Notes under the pieces: generated by a model
What the model was told of the DNA's origin: nothing
Seen by the model: only the letters and a program-made list of their open reading frames with translations
Database searches by the model: none
Source: Kerstersia gyiorum
GTDB taxonomy: Bacteria; Pseudomonadota; Gammaproteobacteria; Burkholderiales; Burkholderiaceae_B
Length of the DNA stretch: 64,000 bases
Assembly: GCF_004216755.1 (NCBI RefSeq)
Contig: NZ_SGWZ01000001.1
Coordinates: 1,054,001 to 1,118,000 of the forward strand
Direction of reading: 5' to 3'
Made by a program: the position numbers and the translations under genes
In this document: one piece after another, positions 54,667-63,555 of the stretch
Layout: each line of letters begins with the position of its first letter
Position numbering within the stretch: position 1 is the stretch's first letter

Positions 54667-55431
54667 TCAGGCGGCAGGCTGGGCGTTGGGCGTGGCGAAG
54701 GGAGAACGGATGTCTGCCAGGAACTTCTGTGCACGCGGATGTTGCGGGCGTTCGAAGAAATCCTTGGGCGTGCCGCGTTCCAGGACCTGTCCGGCATCCA
54801 TGAAAATGATGCGGTCCGCGACTTCGCGGGCAAATCCCATTTCATGAGTGACGCAGACCATGGTCATGCCTTCGCGAGCCAGGTCGCGCATGACCAGCAG
54901 CACTTCGCTGACCATCTCCGGGTCCAGCGCACTGGTGGGCTCATCGAACAGCATCAGCGGCGGTTCCATGGCCAAGGCGCGGGCAATGGCGACGCGTTGC
55001 TGCTGGCCGCCGGACAGCGAGTGCGGCATGGCGTCGGCCTTGGCGGCCAGTCCGACCCGTTCCAGCAGCGCCATGGCGCGGGTCCTGGCCGCAGCGGGCG
55101 CCAGGCCGCGCAGGCGGATGGGGGCCAGCGTGCAGTTTTCCAGCACGCTCAGGTGCGGGAACAGATTGAACTGCTGGAAGACGAAGCCGATGTGAGAACG
55201 GAACTCGTTGAGGTCCAGCTTGGGGTCGTAGATGTCCTGGCCGTTCACGCTGATGGTGCCGGACTGTATGGGTTCCAGCCGGTTGATGGTGCGGATCAGC
55301 GTGGACTTGCCCGAACCGGACGGGCCGCAGACGACCACGACCTCGCCCTTGGCGACAGTCTCGTTGACATCGGTCAGCGCCTGGTACTTGCCATACCATT
55401 TGTTGACGTTCTCGAACTGAATCATGTTCAT
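54667..55431 (-). CDS. Polar amino acid ABC transporter ATPase
   Basis: 254-residue GlnQ/HisP-type ATPase. Walker A is GPSGSGKST, the Q-loop is in FVFQQFNLFPHLSV, signature LSGGQQQRVAIARAL, Walker B MLFDEPTSALDPE, and the H-loop VTHEMGFA. ATG 55431 overlaps the stop of the preceding permease (ATGA); the frame continues upstream but only as antisense-type read-through. Confidence 0.95.
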   Translation of the reverse strand: MNMIQFENVNKWYGKYQALTDVNETVAKGEVVVVCGPSGSGKSTLIRTINRLEPIQSGTISVNGQDIYDPKLDLNEFRSHIGFVFQQFNLFPHLSVLENCTLAPIRLRGLAPAAARTRAMALLERVGLAAKADAMPHSLSGGQQQRVAIARALAMEPPLMLFDEPTSALDPEMVSEVLLVMRDLAREGMTMVCVTHEMGFAREVADRIIFMDAGQVLERGTPKDFFERPQHPRAQKFLADIRSPFATPNAQPAA

Positions 55432-56147
55432 GCAGGAACTCCTTGGGGTTCCTGCCGGGCTTGCGGACGGCGCGCCAGGCGCCGCTCCATGGCATAGGCG
55501 CAGCGCGACAGTGCAAAGCACAGCAGGAAGTAGGTCAGGCCCAGCACCAGGTAGATTTCCACCGGATGGGTCATGACCTGGGTGTTGATTTGCGAGGTGA
55601 CGAAGGACACTTCGGACAGGCCGATGATATAGCCCAGCGAGGTTTCCTTGATGGTGGAGACGAATTGATTCACCAGGGACGGCAGCATGTTGACCAGGGC
55701 CTGCGGCAGCACGATGAAGCGCATGGCGCGGAAATAGCCCAGACCCAGCGAGCGGGCGCTTTCCATCTGCCCTGGCGGCAGACCCTGGATGCCGGCACGC
55801 ACGATCTCCGACAGGTAGGCGGCGTCGAAAATCACCAGGGCGATCAGCATGGTGCCGAATTGGTCGGTCTTGACGCCGGTAACGCTGGGCAGGAAGAAAT
55901 AGGCCCAGAACACGACCATCAGCAGCGGCGTGCCGCGCACCACGAAAACCAGCCCTGTGACCGGCCAGCGCAGCACTTTCCAGGGGCTCAGGCGCGCGAA
56001 GGCCAGGAGCACGCCCAGCGGAAAGGCCAGCAGCAAGGCCGCTGCCGCCAGTACGAGGGTCAGCGCCAGGCCGCCCAGCGGGCCGTTGGGGTACTGGCCG
56101 ACGAGGAAATACAGCCAATAGGTGTCGATGACTTCCAGGAAACTCAT
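55428..56147 (-). CDS. Polar amino acid ABC transporter permease
   Basis: 239-residue HisM/GlnP-type permease with about five helices and the EAA loop ESARSLGLGYFRAMRFIVLPQAL. ATG 56147 (MSFLEVIDTYW) overlaps the stop of the other permease by four bases, which fixes the start. Confidence 0.93.
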   Translation of the reverse strand: MSFLEVIDTYWLYFLVGQYPNGPLGGLALTLVLAAAALLLAFPLGVLLAFARLSPWKVLRWPVTGLVFVVRGTPLLMVVFWAYFFLPSVTGVKTDQFGTMLIALVIFDAAYLSEIVRAGIQGLPPGQMESARSLGLGYFRAMRFIVLPQALVNMLPSLVNQFVSTIKETSLGYIIGLSEVSFVTSQINTQVMTHPVEIYLVLGLTYFLLCFALSRCAYAMERRLARRPQARQEPQGVPA

Positions 56148-56836
56148 AGCGCCCTCGCCGGATAACGATGCTGGTACCAGGCGGCCAGCGCGGTGATGAG
56201 CAGCGACAGGCCCAGATAGGAGGCAGATGCGAAGGCGAAGGCCTCGAAGCTGCGGAAGCTTGCGCTTTCCACCTGGCCGGCCTGGTACATCAGCTCGGAT
56301 ACGCCGATGACGGTGGCGATACTGGTGCCCTTCCACAGATTGAGGGTCTGCGAAATCAGCGGCGGCACGGTAATGCGCACCGCCTGTGGCAGGATGACCA
56401 AGCGCATGCTTTCCAGGTAGCTGAGGCCCAGCGCCCGGGCGGCTTCGGACTGCACCGGTGCGACGGCGCGTATGCCGCTGCGGATGTCTTCGGCCATGTA
56501 GGCGGCGGTATAGAGGGAGAGGGCGACGATGGCCGCGACGGCCTCGATTTCGCCGTCATAAAGCCAGTAGCGCACGCTTTCCGGCAGCAATTCGGGCGCG
56601 CCGAAATACCAGAACAGCATTTGCGCCAGCAGCGGCACGTTGCGGATGGCTTCCACATAGGCCATGCCCAGCGCGCGCAGCATGGCGAAGCGCGACAGGC
56701 GCATGAGGGCCACGATGACCGCCAGCGGCAGCGCACAGGCCAGCGAAACCACGAACAGCAGCAGCGATAGGCGCAGGCCAGCCATCAGCATCTCGTGATA
56801 CTGGCCGCCCATCAGCATGGAGAGATCAAAACCCAT
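56144..56836 (-). CDS. Polar amino acid ABC transporter permease
   Basis: 230-residue permease paired with the next one. The EAA loop is SEAARALGLSYLESMRLVILPQAV. AGGTG five bases before ATG 56836 supports this start; a GTG at 56842 is possible. It lies 15 bases after the first binding-protein gene. Confidence 0.93.
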   Translation of the reverse strand: MGFDLSMLMGGQYHEMLMAGLRLSLLLFVVSLACALPLAVIVALMRLSRFAMLRALGMAYVEAIRNVPLLAQMLFWYFGAPELLPESVRYWLYDGEIEAVAAIVALSLYTAAYMAEDIRSGIRAVAPVQSEAARALGLSYLESMRLVILPQAVRITVPPLISQTLNLWKGTSIATVIGVSELMYQAGQVESASFRSFEAFAFASASYLGLSLLITALAAWYQHRYPARAL

Positions 56837-56851
56837 GGTCACCTGCCGGCG

Positions 56852-57679
56852 TCAGGGCTGGGAAGCCTCGAAGCGGAAGTCCCGCTGCGTGAAGCCGTGG
56901 CGGGTGTTCGGGCCGTACCACTTGAAAAACAGGTTCTCTGCCTTGCCGTCCTGTTCCAGCGCGCCCAGCGCGGCGTTGACGGCATCGAGCAGCGCCGGTT
57001 CGTTTTTGCGCAGGCCAATGCCGACGGTCGTGGTGCTGACGCGTTCGGGCAGGATGGCGTAGTCGCTGGCCTTGGTGCCCGCCTTGGAAAGGACGCCGAT
57101 CAGGCCGGATTCATCATCGACGAAACCTTCCGCCTTGCCTTGCTGCAAGGCAAGGAAAGCCTGGGGCGCGCTGTCGAAGCTCACCACGGTGACGCCAGGG
57201 ACGGCTGCCTTGATGTTGTCTTCCTGGGTGCCGCCCTTGATGGTCACGACCTTGCGTCCGTCCAGTTCCGCCACGTGCTGCAAGCCGCCGCGGTTCGGCA
57301 CCAGCACCTTTTGCCCGGTCACAAAGATGGGCAACGAAAAGTCGATCTGCTGCTCGCGTTCGGGAATGCGGGCCAGAGCGGCCGCGAGGATATCCACGTG
57401 TCCCTGCTGCAAGGACGGGATGCGGGCCGCCACGGCAATCTGGCGGAACACCGGCTTGACGCCCAGAGCCTGCGCGATTTCATGGCCGAGGTCGATTTCA
57501 TAGCCGACCAGCTGCCGGCTTTTCGGGTCGATATAGCTGTAGGGTTCGGCCGTGCCCAGCACGCCGATGACGATTTCGCCCTTGGCGCGGATGTCATCGA
57601 GCTGGTCGGCGTGGGCGGCGGGCAGGGTCAGCAGGGAGGTCAGGGCGAAGGCCGCAGACAGGGTGAATTTGCGGATCAT
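56852..57679 (-). CDS. Amino acid ABC transporter substrate-binding protein, copy 1
   Basis: 275-residue periplasmic binding protein (family 3). The signal peptide ends at AAHA-DQLDDIRAKG. The family segment YEIDLGHEIAQALGVKPVFRQIAVAARIPSLQQGHVDIL binds the ligand. It is clearly a paralogue of the next gene upstream, sharing DQLDDI, GVLGT, LQQGHVD, KVVTI-GGTQE-NI, and the end FFKWYGP(N/D)T. It is adjacent to the permeases, so it is probably the main partner. Confidence 0.92.
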   Translation of the reverse strand: MIRKFTLSAAFALTSLLTLPAAHADQLDDIRAKGEIVIGVLGTAEPYSYIDPKSRQLVGYEIDLGHEIAQALGVKPVFRQIAVAARIPSLQQGHVDILAAALARIPEREQQIDFSLPIFVTGQKVLVPNRGGLQHVAELDGRKVVTIKGGTQEDNIKAAVPGVTVVSFDSAPQAFLALQQGKAEGFVDDESGLIGVLSKAGTKASDYAILPERVSTTTVGIGLRKNEPALLDAVNAALGALEQDGKAENLFFKWYGPNTRHGFTQRDFRFEASQP

Positions 57680-57763
57680 GCGGATAGGTTCCAGAAGGTC
57701 TGCGCCGGGATTGCGGCGGGAGAGGAATGGTACAGGCTGGCGGCACGGACGGGAAACGGCGGC

Positions 57764-57792
57764 GCGGCCCGCATGGTTGCCATGCGGGCCGC
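57764..57792. other. Perfect hairpin between the two binding-protein genes
   Basis: GCGGCCCGCATGG (57764-57776) and CCATGCGGGCCGC (57780-57792) form a 13-bp perfect stem with a 3-base loop, just after copy 2 in the direction of transcription. There is no T-run. It probably protects the copy 2 mRNA or reduces read-through, giving unequal expression of binding proteins and transporter. Confidence 0.6.
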
Positions 57793-57815
57793 TGCCGGAA
57801 AGCCGTGCGCCAGGC

Positions 57816-58649
57816 TTAGCCGTCGATCTGATCGGTTTCCAGCTTGAAATCGCGGGATTCGAACTGAGACTTGGTGTCCGGACCGTACCACTTGAAGAAG
57901 ATGCGTTCGGCTTCGCCGCTGCCTTCCAGGCCGCGCAAGGTCTCATCCACCACGGCCTTCAGGCCGGTTTCTCCCTTGCGGATTCCGAAGGCCAGGGATT
58001 CTTGGCTCAGGTTGTCCTTGAGCACCACGTAATCTTTCTTGGCATCGCCCAGCTTGGCGTAGACGCGCATCAGCGCCGCCTCGTCGTCCACGTAACCTAC
58101 GCCCTTGCGCTGCTGCAGGGCCTGGAAGGCTTGCTGGCTCGTATCGAAAGTGACCACGTCCACGCCCGGCACCGCCTTGCGGATATTGGGTTCCTGCGTG
58201 CCGCCGCGGATGGTCACGACTTTGCGGCCTTCCAGGCCGGAGAGGTCGGTAATGCCGCTGTCCGCGCGCACCAGGGCCTTCTGGCCGGTCACAAAAGTGG
58301 TGACGGAGAAATCAATCAGTTCCTCGCGTTCCTTGTTGTGTGTCAGGCCGGCGGCGATCAGGTCCACATGGCCCTGTTGCAGTTCGGGAATTCGGGCCGC
58401 CACTGCCACCTGTTTGAAGACCGGCTTGACGCCGATGGCCTTGGCAACTTCGGTGGCCAGGTCCACTTCATAGCCAATGAACTGGCGGGTCTTGGGGTCG
58501 ATGAAAGTCGCAGGTTCGTCCGTGCCCAGCACGCCCACGACCAACTCGCCTTTCTGCTTGATGTCATCGAGCTGGTCGGCCTGTGCCGACAGCGCGGCCA
58601 GCCCAAGCACGGAGCCAGCCAGAACGGAGAACAAACGGCGGAATTTCAT
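57816..58649 (-). CDS. Amino acid ABC transporter substrate-binding protein, copy 2
   Basis: 277-residue periplasmic binding protein, first gene of the leftward operon. The signal peptide ends at SAQA-DQLDDIKQKG. It is a tandem paralogue of copy 1 with the same motif order, YEVDLATEVAKAIGVKPVFKQVAVAARIPELQQGHVDLI. Start ATG 58649 (MKFRRLFSVLAG) is chosen over an upstream in-frame start. Two copies may widen the ligand range of one transporter. Confidence 0.92.
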   Translation of the reverse strand: MKFRRLFSVLAGSVLGLAALSAQADQLDDIKQKGELVVGVLGTDEPATFIDPKTRQFIGYEVDLATEVAKAIGVKPVFKQVAVAARIPELQQGHVDLIAAGLTHNKEREELIDFSVTTFVTGQKALVRADSGITDLSGLEGRKVVTIRGGTQEPNIRKAVPGVDVVTFDTSQQAFQALQQRKGVGYVDDEAALMRVYAKLGDAKKDYVVLKDNLSQESLAFGIRKGETGLKAVVDETLRGLEGSGEAERIFFKWYGPDTKSQFESRDFKLETDQIDG

Positions 58650-58702
58650 CTTGCATCCCTGATTCACGTTGAGTGATTGCAAGACTATCAATAGGACGGA
58701 AA

Positions 58703-58731
58703 ATTATGAAATCACATTTTCATATAAACAA
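58703..58731 (-). promoter_or_regulatory. Promoter with palindromic operator for the amino acid transporter operon
   Basis: On the minus strand TTGTTT (58731-58726), a 17-base spacer and CATAAT (58708-58703). The spacer and -10 overlap ATGAAA-N6-TTTCAT (58706-58723), a symmetric site likely to bind a repressor or regulator. The regulator is not known. Confidence 0.55.
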
Positions 58732-58931
58732 AGGATATCTTTTTATTTGGCCTGCAGAGGGCATACGCCAGGTGTGACGCATCCCGCGCCTGTGCTGGTT
58801 TCACCTCAAAAGGGCAGGGTGCGGTCCAGGGCGACGGGCCGGGGCGGCATCAGGGAAAACCGGGAGGGCGGGCCAGGAACGAAAAAACAACGCGGGCGGT
58901 GGCTGGGAACGTTGCGGGAATATACATCTGT

Positions 58932-58949
58932 TGATAATAAGTATTATCA
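58932..58949. promoter_or_regulatory. Fur box upstream of the FecI-type sigma factor
   Basis: TGATAATA-AG-TATTATCA is a perfect palindrome matching about 13 of 19 positions of the Fur consensus. A possible promoter overlaps it (TTGCGG with TAATAA 17 bases on). Iron repression of the following sigma/anti-sigma/receptor genes is the expected outcome. Confidence 0.75.
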
Positions 58950-59083
58950 TTCCATTCCTGGGCCCCCCGAAGTTTGCCTGGCCGCCAGTGGGCAATCCTG
59001 GCGCAGCGGCGGGCCCATGCCCGCCGGATTCCGCGGCTGGCGAGTTTTCCCCCTGGATTTCCCTGGAGTAAGGTACCGACAAC

Positions 59084-59596
59084 ATGGCGGGCGATATTGC
59101 GCAACGCGACCAGATCGTACATGGTCTGTACCGCGAACATCATGCCTGGCTGGTTTCGCTGTTGCGCCGGCGGCTGGGGGACAACCATCAGGCGGCCGAC
59201 CTGGCGCAGGATGTGTTCGAACGCCTGTTGCGGGTCGACCTGGCGCACCTGCTGGAACCTCGCGCCTATCTCAGCACCATCGCGACGCGGTTGGTCGCTT
59301 CCCATTTCCGCCGCCGTGCGCTGGAGCAGGCCTGGGAGGAAGTCATGGCCGGCCAGCCTGAACCCTGCTGCGATTCGGTGGAAACACAGTATCTGATCCT
59401 GGAGTCATTGCTGGCGGTCTGGAAAGCCCTCGATGGGCTATCGCTGCGTACCCGCCAGATATTCCTGATGGCCCAGATAGACGGCCTGTCGCACAAGGAA
59501 ATTGCGGCGCAGTTGGGCGTCACGGCCAATGCGGTGCAGAAAGCTGTTGCGCGAGGCCTGGAACAATGCTATTTCGCTGTCTATGACTTCTCCTGA
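59084..59596 (+). CDS. FecI-type ECF sigma factor (iron/heme signalling)
   Basis: 170-residue ECF sigma factor of the iron-starvation group. Region 2 contains HQAADLAQDVFERLLRV and ATRLVASHFRRR; region 4 contains IFLMAQIDGLSHKEIAAQLGVTANAVQKAVARGLEQC, a FecI hallmark. It is preceded by a Fur box and overlaps the FecR-type gene by 14 bases. The gene order sigma, anti-sigma, receptor matches cell-surface signalling systems such as hurIR-bhuR of Bordetella. Confidence 0.93.
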   Translation: MAGDIAQRDQIVHGLYREHHAWLVSLLRRRLGDNHQAADLAQDVFERLLRVDLAHLLEPRAYLSTIATRLVASHFRRRALEQAWEEVMAGQPEPCCDSVETQYLILESLLAVWKALDGLSLRTRQIFLMAQIDGLSHKEIAAQLGVTANAVQKAVARGLEQCYFAVYDFS

Positions 59597-60611
59597 CAGA
59601 CAAGGCACGCTATTGCGGCCCCCCGGCCCGGCGGACGAGGCGCCGCTGGAACGCGGCATCGTGCGCCAGGCGGCAGCCTGGGCTGCGCGCATACAGGCCG
59701 GTGCGGAGCAGCAGGACCAGGAGTCCTGTCGACGCTGGCGCGCGGCCGATCCCCGGCATGAAATCGCCTGGCAACGGGTGACCGGGCTGGGCGTGGCGCT
59801 GCAGGATCACCTTGGCGCTGCCGGCGGACCGCAGGTGCGAGAAGTACTGGGCCGGGCGCAGCATCGCGCAGCGCGCCGGGGCCTGCTGCGCGGCGTGACC
59901 GGTGCAGCCGCGCTGGCTGCCATCTGGTATGGCGCCGGGCCGGTGCGCCAGACGTCCGCGATCTGGCTGGCGGATGCCAGCAGCGCACCCGGCGAGCGCC
60001 GCATCCTGGAACTGGATGATGGCACGCTGCTGTATCTGAACACGCGTTCTGCGGTGGATGTGAACTACACCGCAACCGCTCGCAGCGTCACCCTGCTGCA
60101 GGGGGAAATCCTGATCGAAACGGCCGTGGATCTGCAAGGGCGGCCCTTTTTCGTGCAGACGGCCAATGCTGTCCTGCAACCCGTGGGAACGCGTTTCGTG
60201 GTGCGCGAACGCGCCGGCATGCATTACGACCTCACCGTGCTGCAAGGCGCGGTGGACTGGCTGCCGCTGCCGGCGGACGGACGCGCGGCCTTGCGGGTGC
60301 ACGCGGGCGAACGCCTGGCCTTCGGTGCCGGGGGCGCGCAAACCCCGGAGCCGGCGCAGCGCAATGCCGCCGCCTGGGAGCGCGGCATGATTGTGGCCGA
60401 CAACATGCCCCTGGCCGACTTCCTGGTGGAACTGGGGCGTTATCGCCGTGGCTGGCTGCGCTGCGATCCGGCCATTGCCAGCCTGCCTGTCGTCGGAGTG
60501 TTTTCCGTGGAAGATACCGATGCTTCCTTGTTGCTTCTGTCGCAGATCCTGCCGGTCCAGGTGCGCCATCGTTCCCGTTTCTGGGTCACAGTGGAAAGTT
60601 TGCCGAGCTGA
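59583..60611 (+). CDS. FecR-type anti-sigma factor/regulator
   Basis: 342 residues. The N-terminal DUF4880 region (RQAAAWAARIQAGAEQQDQESCRRWRAADPRHEIAWQRV) lies in the cytoplasm and contacts the sigma factor. A short hydrophobic segment (about 98-118) crosses the membrane, then the FecR domain follows (RRILELDDGTLLYLNTRSAVDV, VQTANAVLQPVGTRFVVRE). The C-terminal part should bind the receptor's STN domain. ATG 59583 overlaps the sigma gene, so the two are translated together. Confidence 0.92.
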   Translation: MTSPDRQGTLLRPPGPADEAPLERGIVRQAAAWAARIQAGAEQQDQESCRRWRAADPRHEIAWQRVTGLGVALQDHLGAAGGPQVREVLGRAQHRAARRGLLRGVTGAAALAAIWYGAGPVRQTSAIWLADASSAPGERRILELDDGTLLYLNTRSAVDVNYTATARSVTLLQGEILIETAVDLQGRPFFVQTANAVLQPVGTRFVVRERAGMHYDLTVLQGAVDWLPLPADGRAALRVHAGERLAFGAGGAQTPEPAQRNAAAWERGMIVADNMPLADFLVELGRYRRGWLRCDPAIASLPVVGVFSVEDTDASLLLLSQILPVQVRHRSRFWVTVESLPS

Positions 60612-60723
60612 TTGTAAGAGTTGTAAGCAATACGGCGGATTTCCGTCCTTCAAGCGACAACCCTGCTGAAGCGCCCGGACACCACATGGGCGCCAGCAAC
60701 CGTTTTGATGGGATGCCGTAGCC

Positions 60724-63501
60724 ATGCCAGTTACTTTTCTTCCTCGTCTCACTGTGACGCGGGCGTGCCTGATCACTGTTTTCCTGGGGATGGGACATTT
60801 GCCCGGTCCAGGCGTTTCCGTAGCTGTTGCGGCGGAAGCCGCGCCGGCCGCTGCACTGCTGGATTTCAGCATTGCCCCTGGCCGCCTTAATGAGGTGCTG
60901 GGCCAGTTCGGGCAGCAGGCCGGCGTCATGGTGGGCAGCGCGCCGGCCCTGACGCAGGGAGTGAGCAGCCCCGGCCTGCAAGGGCGTTACTCGGCGGCCG
61001 ATGGCTTGGGGCGCCTGCTCTCCGGTACCGGCCTGGAAGCGCGCCAGCTTGAGGATGGCAGTTTCCTGTTGCGCGCCGCTCCCCAGGCGAGTGACACGGC
61101 GGTGCTGGATACTGTCGTCGTGACAGGGGATGATCTGTCTCCCAAGGACGAGGCTTACCGCAAGGCGGGTTCATCCAGCTACATTTCGCGCGACGACATC
61201 GAACGTTTCCGCGGAACCTCGGTGGGCGATATCTTCAAGGGCACGCCTGGCGTGCTGGTGGGCGAGAATCGCAACAGCGGCGGCCTGGATATCAATATCC
61301 GCGGCATGCAGGGCCAGGGCCGCGTACCGGTGCTGATCGACGGCGCACGCCAGGAAACGACGGTCTACCGTGGCTACTCCGGCGTGTCGTCACGCAGCTA
61401 TGTCGATCCTGATCTGATCGGTGGCATCCAGATCGACAAGGGCGTGACCATGACGGCGCAAAGCACGGGCGCCATTGGCGGCATGGTCAGTATGCGCACG
61501 CTGGAGGCGGCAGATATCGTCAAGGACGGTGAAACCTTTGGCATCCGCATGCGCGGTAGTGCCATCGGCAACAACAGCGGTTCACCAGTGGACCCGGGCA
61601 CGCAATCGGGCTACCGCTCGGTGGGCGGGCTGCTGGGCGGCGTGACGGAATACCGGCAGGATTGCGCCAGCGCCTGGCTGTGCCAGGGGTCGGACGTGGC
61701 CCAGCTGTATCCCACCGACGACACCATGGACCGCCCCGGTACCTTCACGCCGAAAAGCTATGCCGGCAGCATCGCCATTGCCAAGCGCTTCGAGAAACTG
61801 GACCTGGTGGCTGCCTACGCGCACCGCGAGCAGGGCAATTACTACGCCGGCAAGCATGGTCAGACCCCCTGGCTGGACCTGAGCGAGAAGTACAATCGCG
61901 GTTTCTACACCCAGGTGGTGCCCAAGCTGGAAGGCGCTTCGCGGTTTCGCGGCGAAGAGCTGATCGTCAACAGCAACTACAAGAGCAATTCGACGCTGCT
62001 CAAGGCCAAGACCTGGCTGCCGGCCGACCAGGAGCTGGAACTGGGCTTCATGCGCTACGACAGTTCCTACGGGCAGCTGATGCCCTCGCAGCTGATCTGG
62101 TTCGGTAATGCCGAGCAGACGGAGAACAGCGAGGTCACGGTCAAGACCTATACCTCGCGCTACCGCTGGAATCCCCTGGACAATGACCTGATCGACGTAC
62201 GCCTGAATGCCTGGCTGACGGACACCGACACGCTCAACCGCAACTACTCGGAAACGATAGGGCAGGTTTCAGGTGGTTCGCTCAATGGCCGCGAGAAATA
62301 CAAGCGGCGCGGCGTGGATCTCACCAATTCCATGATGTTCTATCGCCTGGGCAGCATCCGCCTGGATTACGGTGCGTCGGTACAGTGGGAAAAAATCGGT
62401 TCCCATGCGCTGGGTGACGACCAGGGGACAAATAATGGCTTCTTCCGTGACGGCAAGCGCACCGAATATGGCCTGTTCACCTCGCTGCAATGGAAGCCGG
62501 TGGACAGCCTGACGCTGGACGCGGGGCTGCGCTATACGCGCTTCCGTGTTCAGGACGACAACGCCATCGAGATCGACGAAGAAAGTGCGTTCTGCGTGGA
62601 TGCGGACAACGACGGTCGTTGCGACCCGGTGTTCTACAGCAACCGCAAGACGGGCGTCACACCCAGTCTCAGCGCAACCTGGGAATTCACCAACGGCTGG
62701 CAGCTCTATGGCCTGTATGCCGAGGCGATCCGCATGCCCAGCCTGTTCGAAAGCTCCAGCGGGTTTTCCGTGACGCCCACGCTGGATGCCGACCTCAAGC
62801 CGGAACATGCCTACAACCGTGAATTCGGCCTGAACATCTTCCAGGATGGCGTGCTGGCGTCGAACGATCACCTGCGCCTGAAATTCGCCTATTTCCGCAA
62901 TACCGTGCGCAATTACCTCACGCGCACCATCAGCAATACCTGGGAAGATACCTCGACCGGGCAGAACTCTTTCTGGCGTATGCGTAATATCGACCGCGCC
63001 ACCTTCAATGGCCTGGAAGTCAGCGGCTCCTATGACCTGGGCTTTTTGTTCACGGATTTTGGCGCTACTCGCTATACCAAGATCGAAACCTGCCTGACGG
63101 GCAGCTACCGCCGCTATGCCTGCACGGATTACGGTATTGCCAACAGCTACATCAACAATATGATTCCGCCCAAGTGGCACGCCACGGCCACTATCGGCAC
63201 GCGTCTGTTCGATCAGCGCCTGACGATGGGCGTGCGCGGTACCTTCATGGGCAAGCGCAATCCGGTGCCGGAAAACAATAACCAGGCGTCCAGCAACATC
63301 GGCCTGGCCTCGACTGCGCCGGTGGAATGGCATGCGTACAAGGTGTTCGATCTGTTCGCGTCCTACAAGGTGAACGACAGCCTCAGCGTGGATTTCAACA
63401 TCGACAACTTCACCGACCGTTATTACCTGGATGCACTGAGCCTCGGGCTGGTGCCGGCGCCCGGCCGCACCGCGCGCTTGAGCGCCACGGTTTCCTTCTG
63501 A
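60724..63501 (+). CDS. TonB-dependent heme/hemoglobin-type receptor with STN signalling domain
   Basis: 925-residue outer-membrane receptor. Order: signal peptide (ends near AVAAEA, about 37), STN domain (about 45-117, LLDFSIAPGRLNEVLGQFGQQAG) for signalling to the FecR protein, TonB box DTVVVTG (about 129-135), plug (SSSYISRDDIERFRGTSVGDIFKGTPGVLVGENRNSGGLDINIRGMQGQGRVPVLIDG) and a 22-strand-type barrel ending in SATVSF. The EAIRMPSLFES...DLKPE block corresponds to the region around the FRAP/NPNL motif of heme receptors. BhuR/HasR-like function is likely, but the bhuSTUV genes do not follow. Confidence 0.86.
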   Translation: MPVTFLPRLTVTRACLITVFLGMGHLPGPGVSVAVAAEAAPAAALLDFSIAPGRLNEVLGQFGQQAGVMVGSAPALTQGVSSPGLQGRYSAADGLGRLLSGTGLEARQLEDGSFLLRAAPQASDTAVLDTVVVTGDDLSPKDEAYRKAGSSSYISRDDIERFRGTSVGDIFKGTPGVLVGENRNSGGLDINIRGMQGQGRVPVLIDGARQETTVYRGYSGVSSRSYVDPDLIGGIQIDKGVTMTAQSTGAIGGMVSMRTLEAADIVKDGETFGIRMRGSAIGNNSGSPVDPGTQSGYRSVGGLLGGVTEYRQDCASAWLCQGSDVAQLYPTDDTMDRPGTFTPKSYAGSIAIAKRFEKLDLVAAYAHREQGNYYAGKHGQTPWLDLSEKYNRGFYTQVVPKLEGASRFRGEELIVNSNYKSNSTLLKAKTWLPADQELELGFMRYDSSYGQLMPSQLIWFGNAEQTENSEVTVKTYTSRYRWNPLDNDLIDVRLNAWLTDTDTLNRNYSETIGQVSGGSLNGREKYKRRGVDLTNSMMFYRLGSIRLDYGASVQWEKIGSHALGDDQGTNNGFFRDGKRTEYGLFTSLQWKPVDSLTLDAGLRYTRFRVQDDNAIEIDEESAFCVDADNDGRCDPVFYSNRKTGVTPSLSATWEFTNGWQLYGLYAEAIRMPSLFESSSGFSVTPTLDADLKPEHAYNREFGLNIFQDGVLASNDHLRLKFAYFRNTVRNYLTRTISNTWEDTSTGQNSFWRMRNIDRATFNGLEVSGSYDLGFLFTDFGATRYTKIETCLTGSYRRYACTDYGIANSYINNMIPPKWHATATIGTRLFDQRLTMGVRGTFMGKRNPVPENNNQASSNIGLASTAPVEWHAYKVFDLFASYKVNDSLSVDFNIDNFTDRYYLDALSLGLVPAPGRTARLSATVSF

Positions 63502-63555
63502 TTTGCAGCGCTTCGATTTTTCCAAGGGGCCGCAAGCCCCGGGAGGCTAGTTTTT

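Larger units (their letters stand above)
58650..59083. promoter_or_regulatory. Divergent control region between amino acid transporter and iron sigma factor
   Basis: 434 bases without a gene. It holds the minus-strand transporter promoter near 58703-58731 and the plus-strand Fur box at 58932-58949. The piece between them (about 58760-58900) is GC-rich and shows nothing I can name. Confidence 0.5.

Noticed and set aside
55432..56118. N-terminal extension of the amino acid ATPase frame
   Set aside because: It overlaps the permease gene in another frame; the ATGA overlap at 55428-55431 gives the true start.
60612..60723. Sigma-factor-dependent promoter before the heme-type receptor
   Set aside because: A promoter is expected here in such systems but I could not find convincing boxes by eye.
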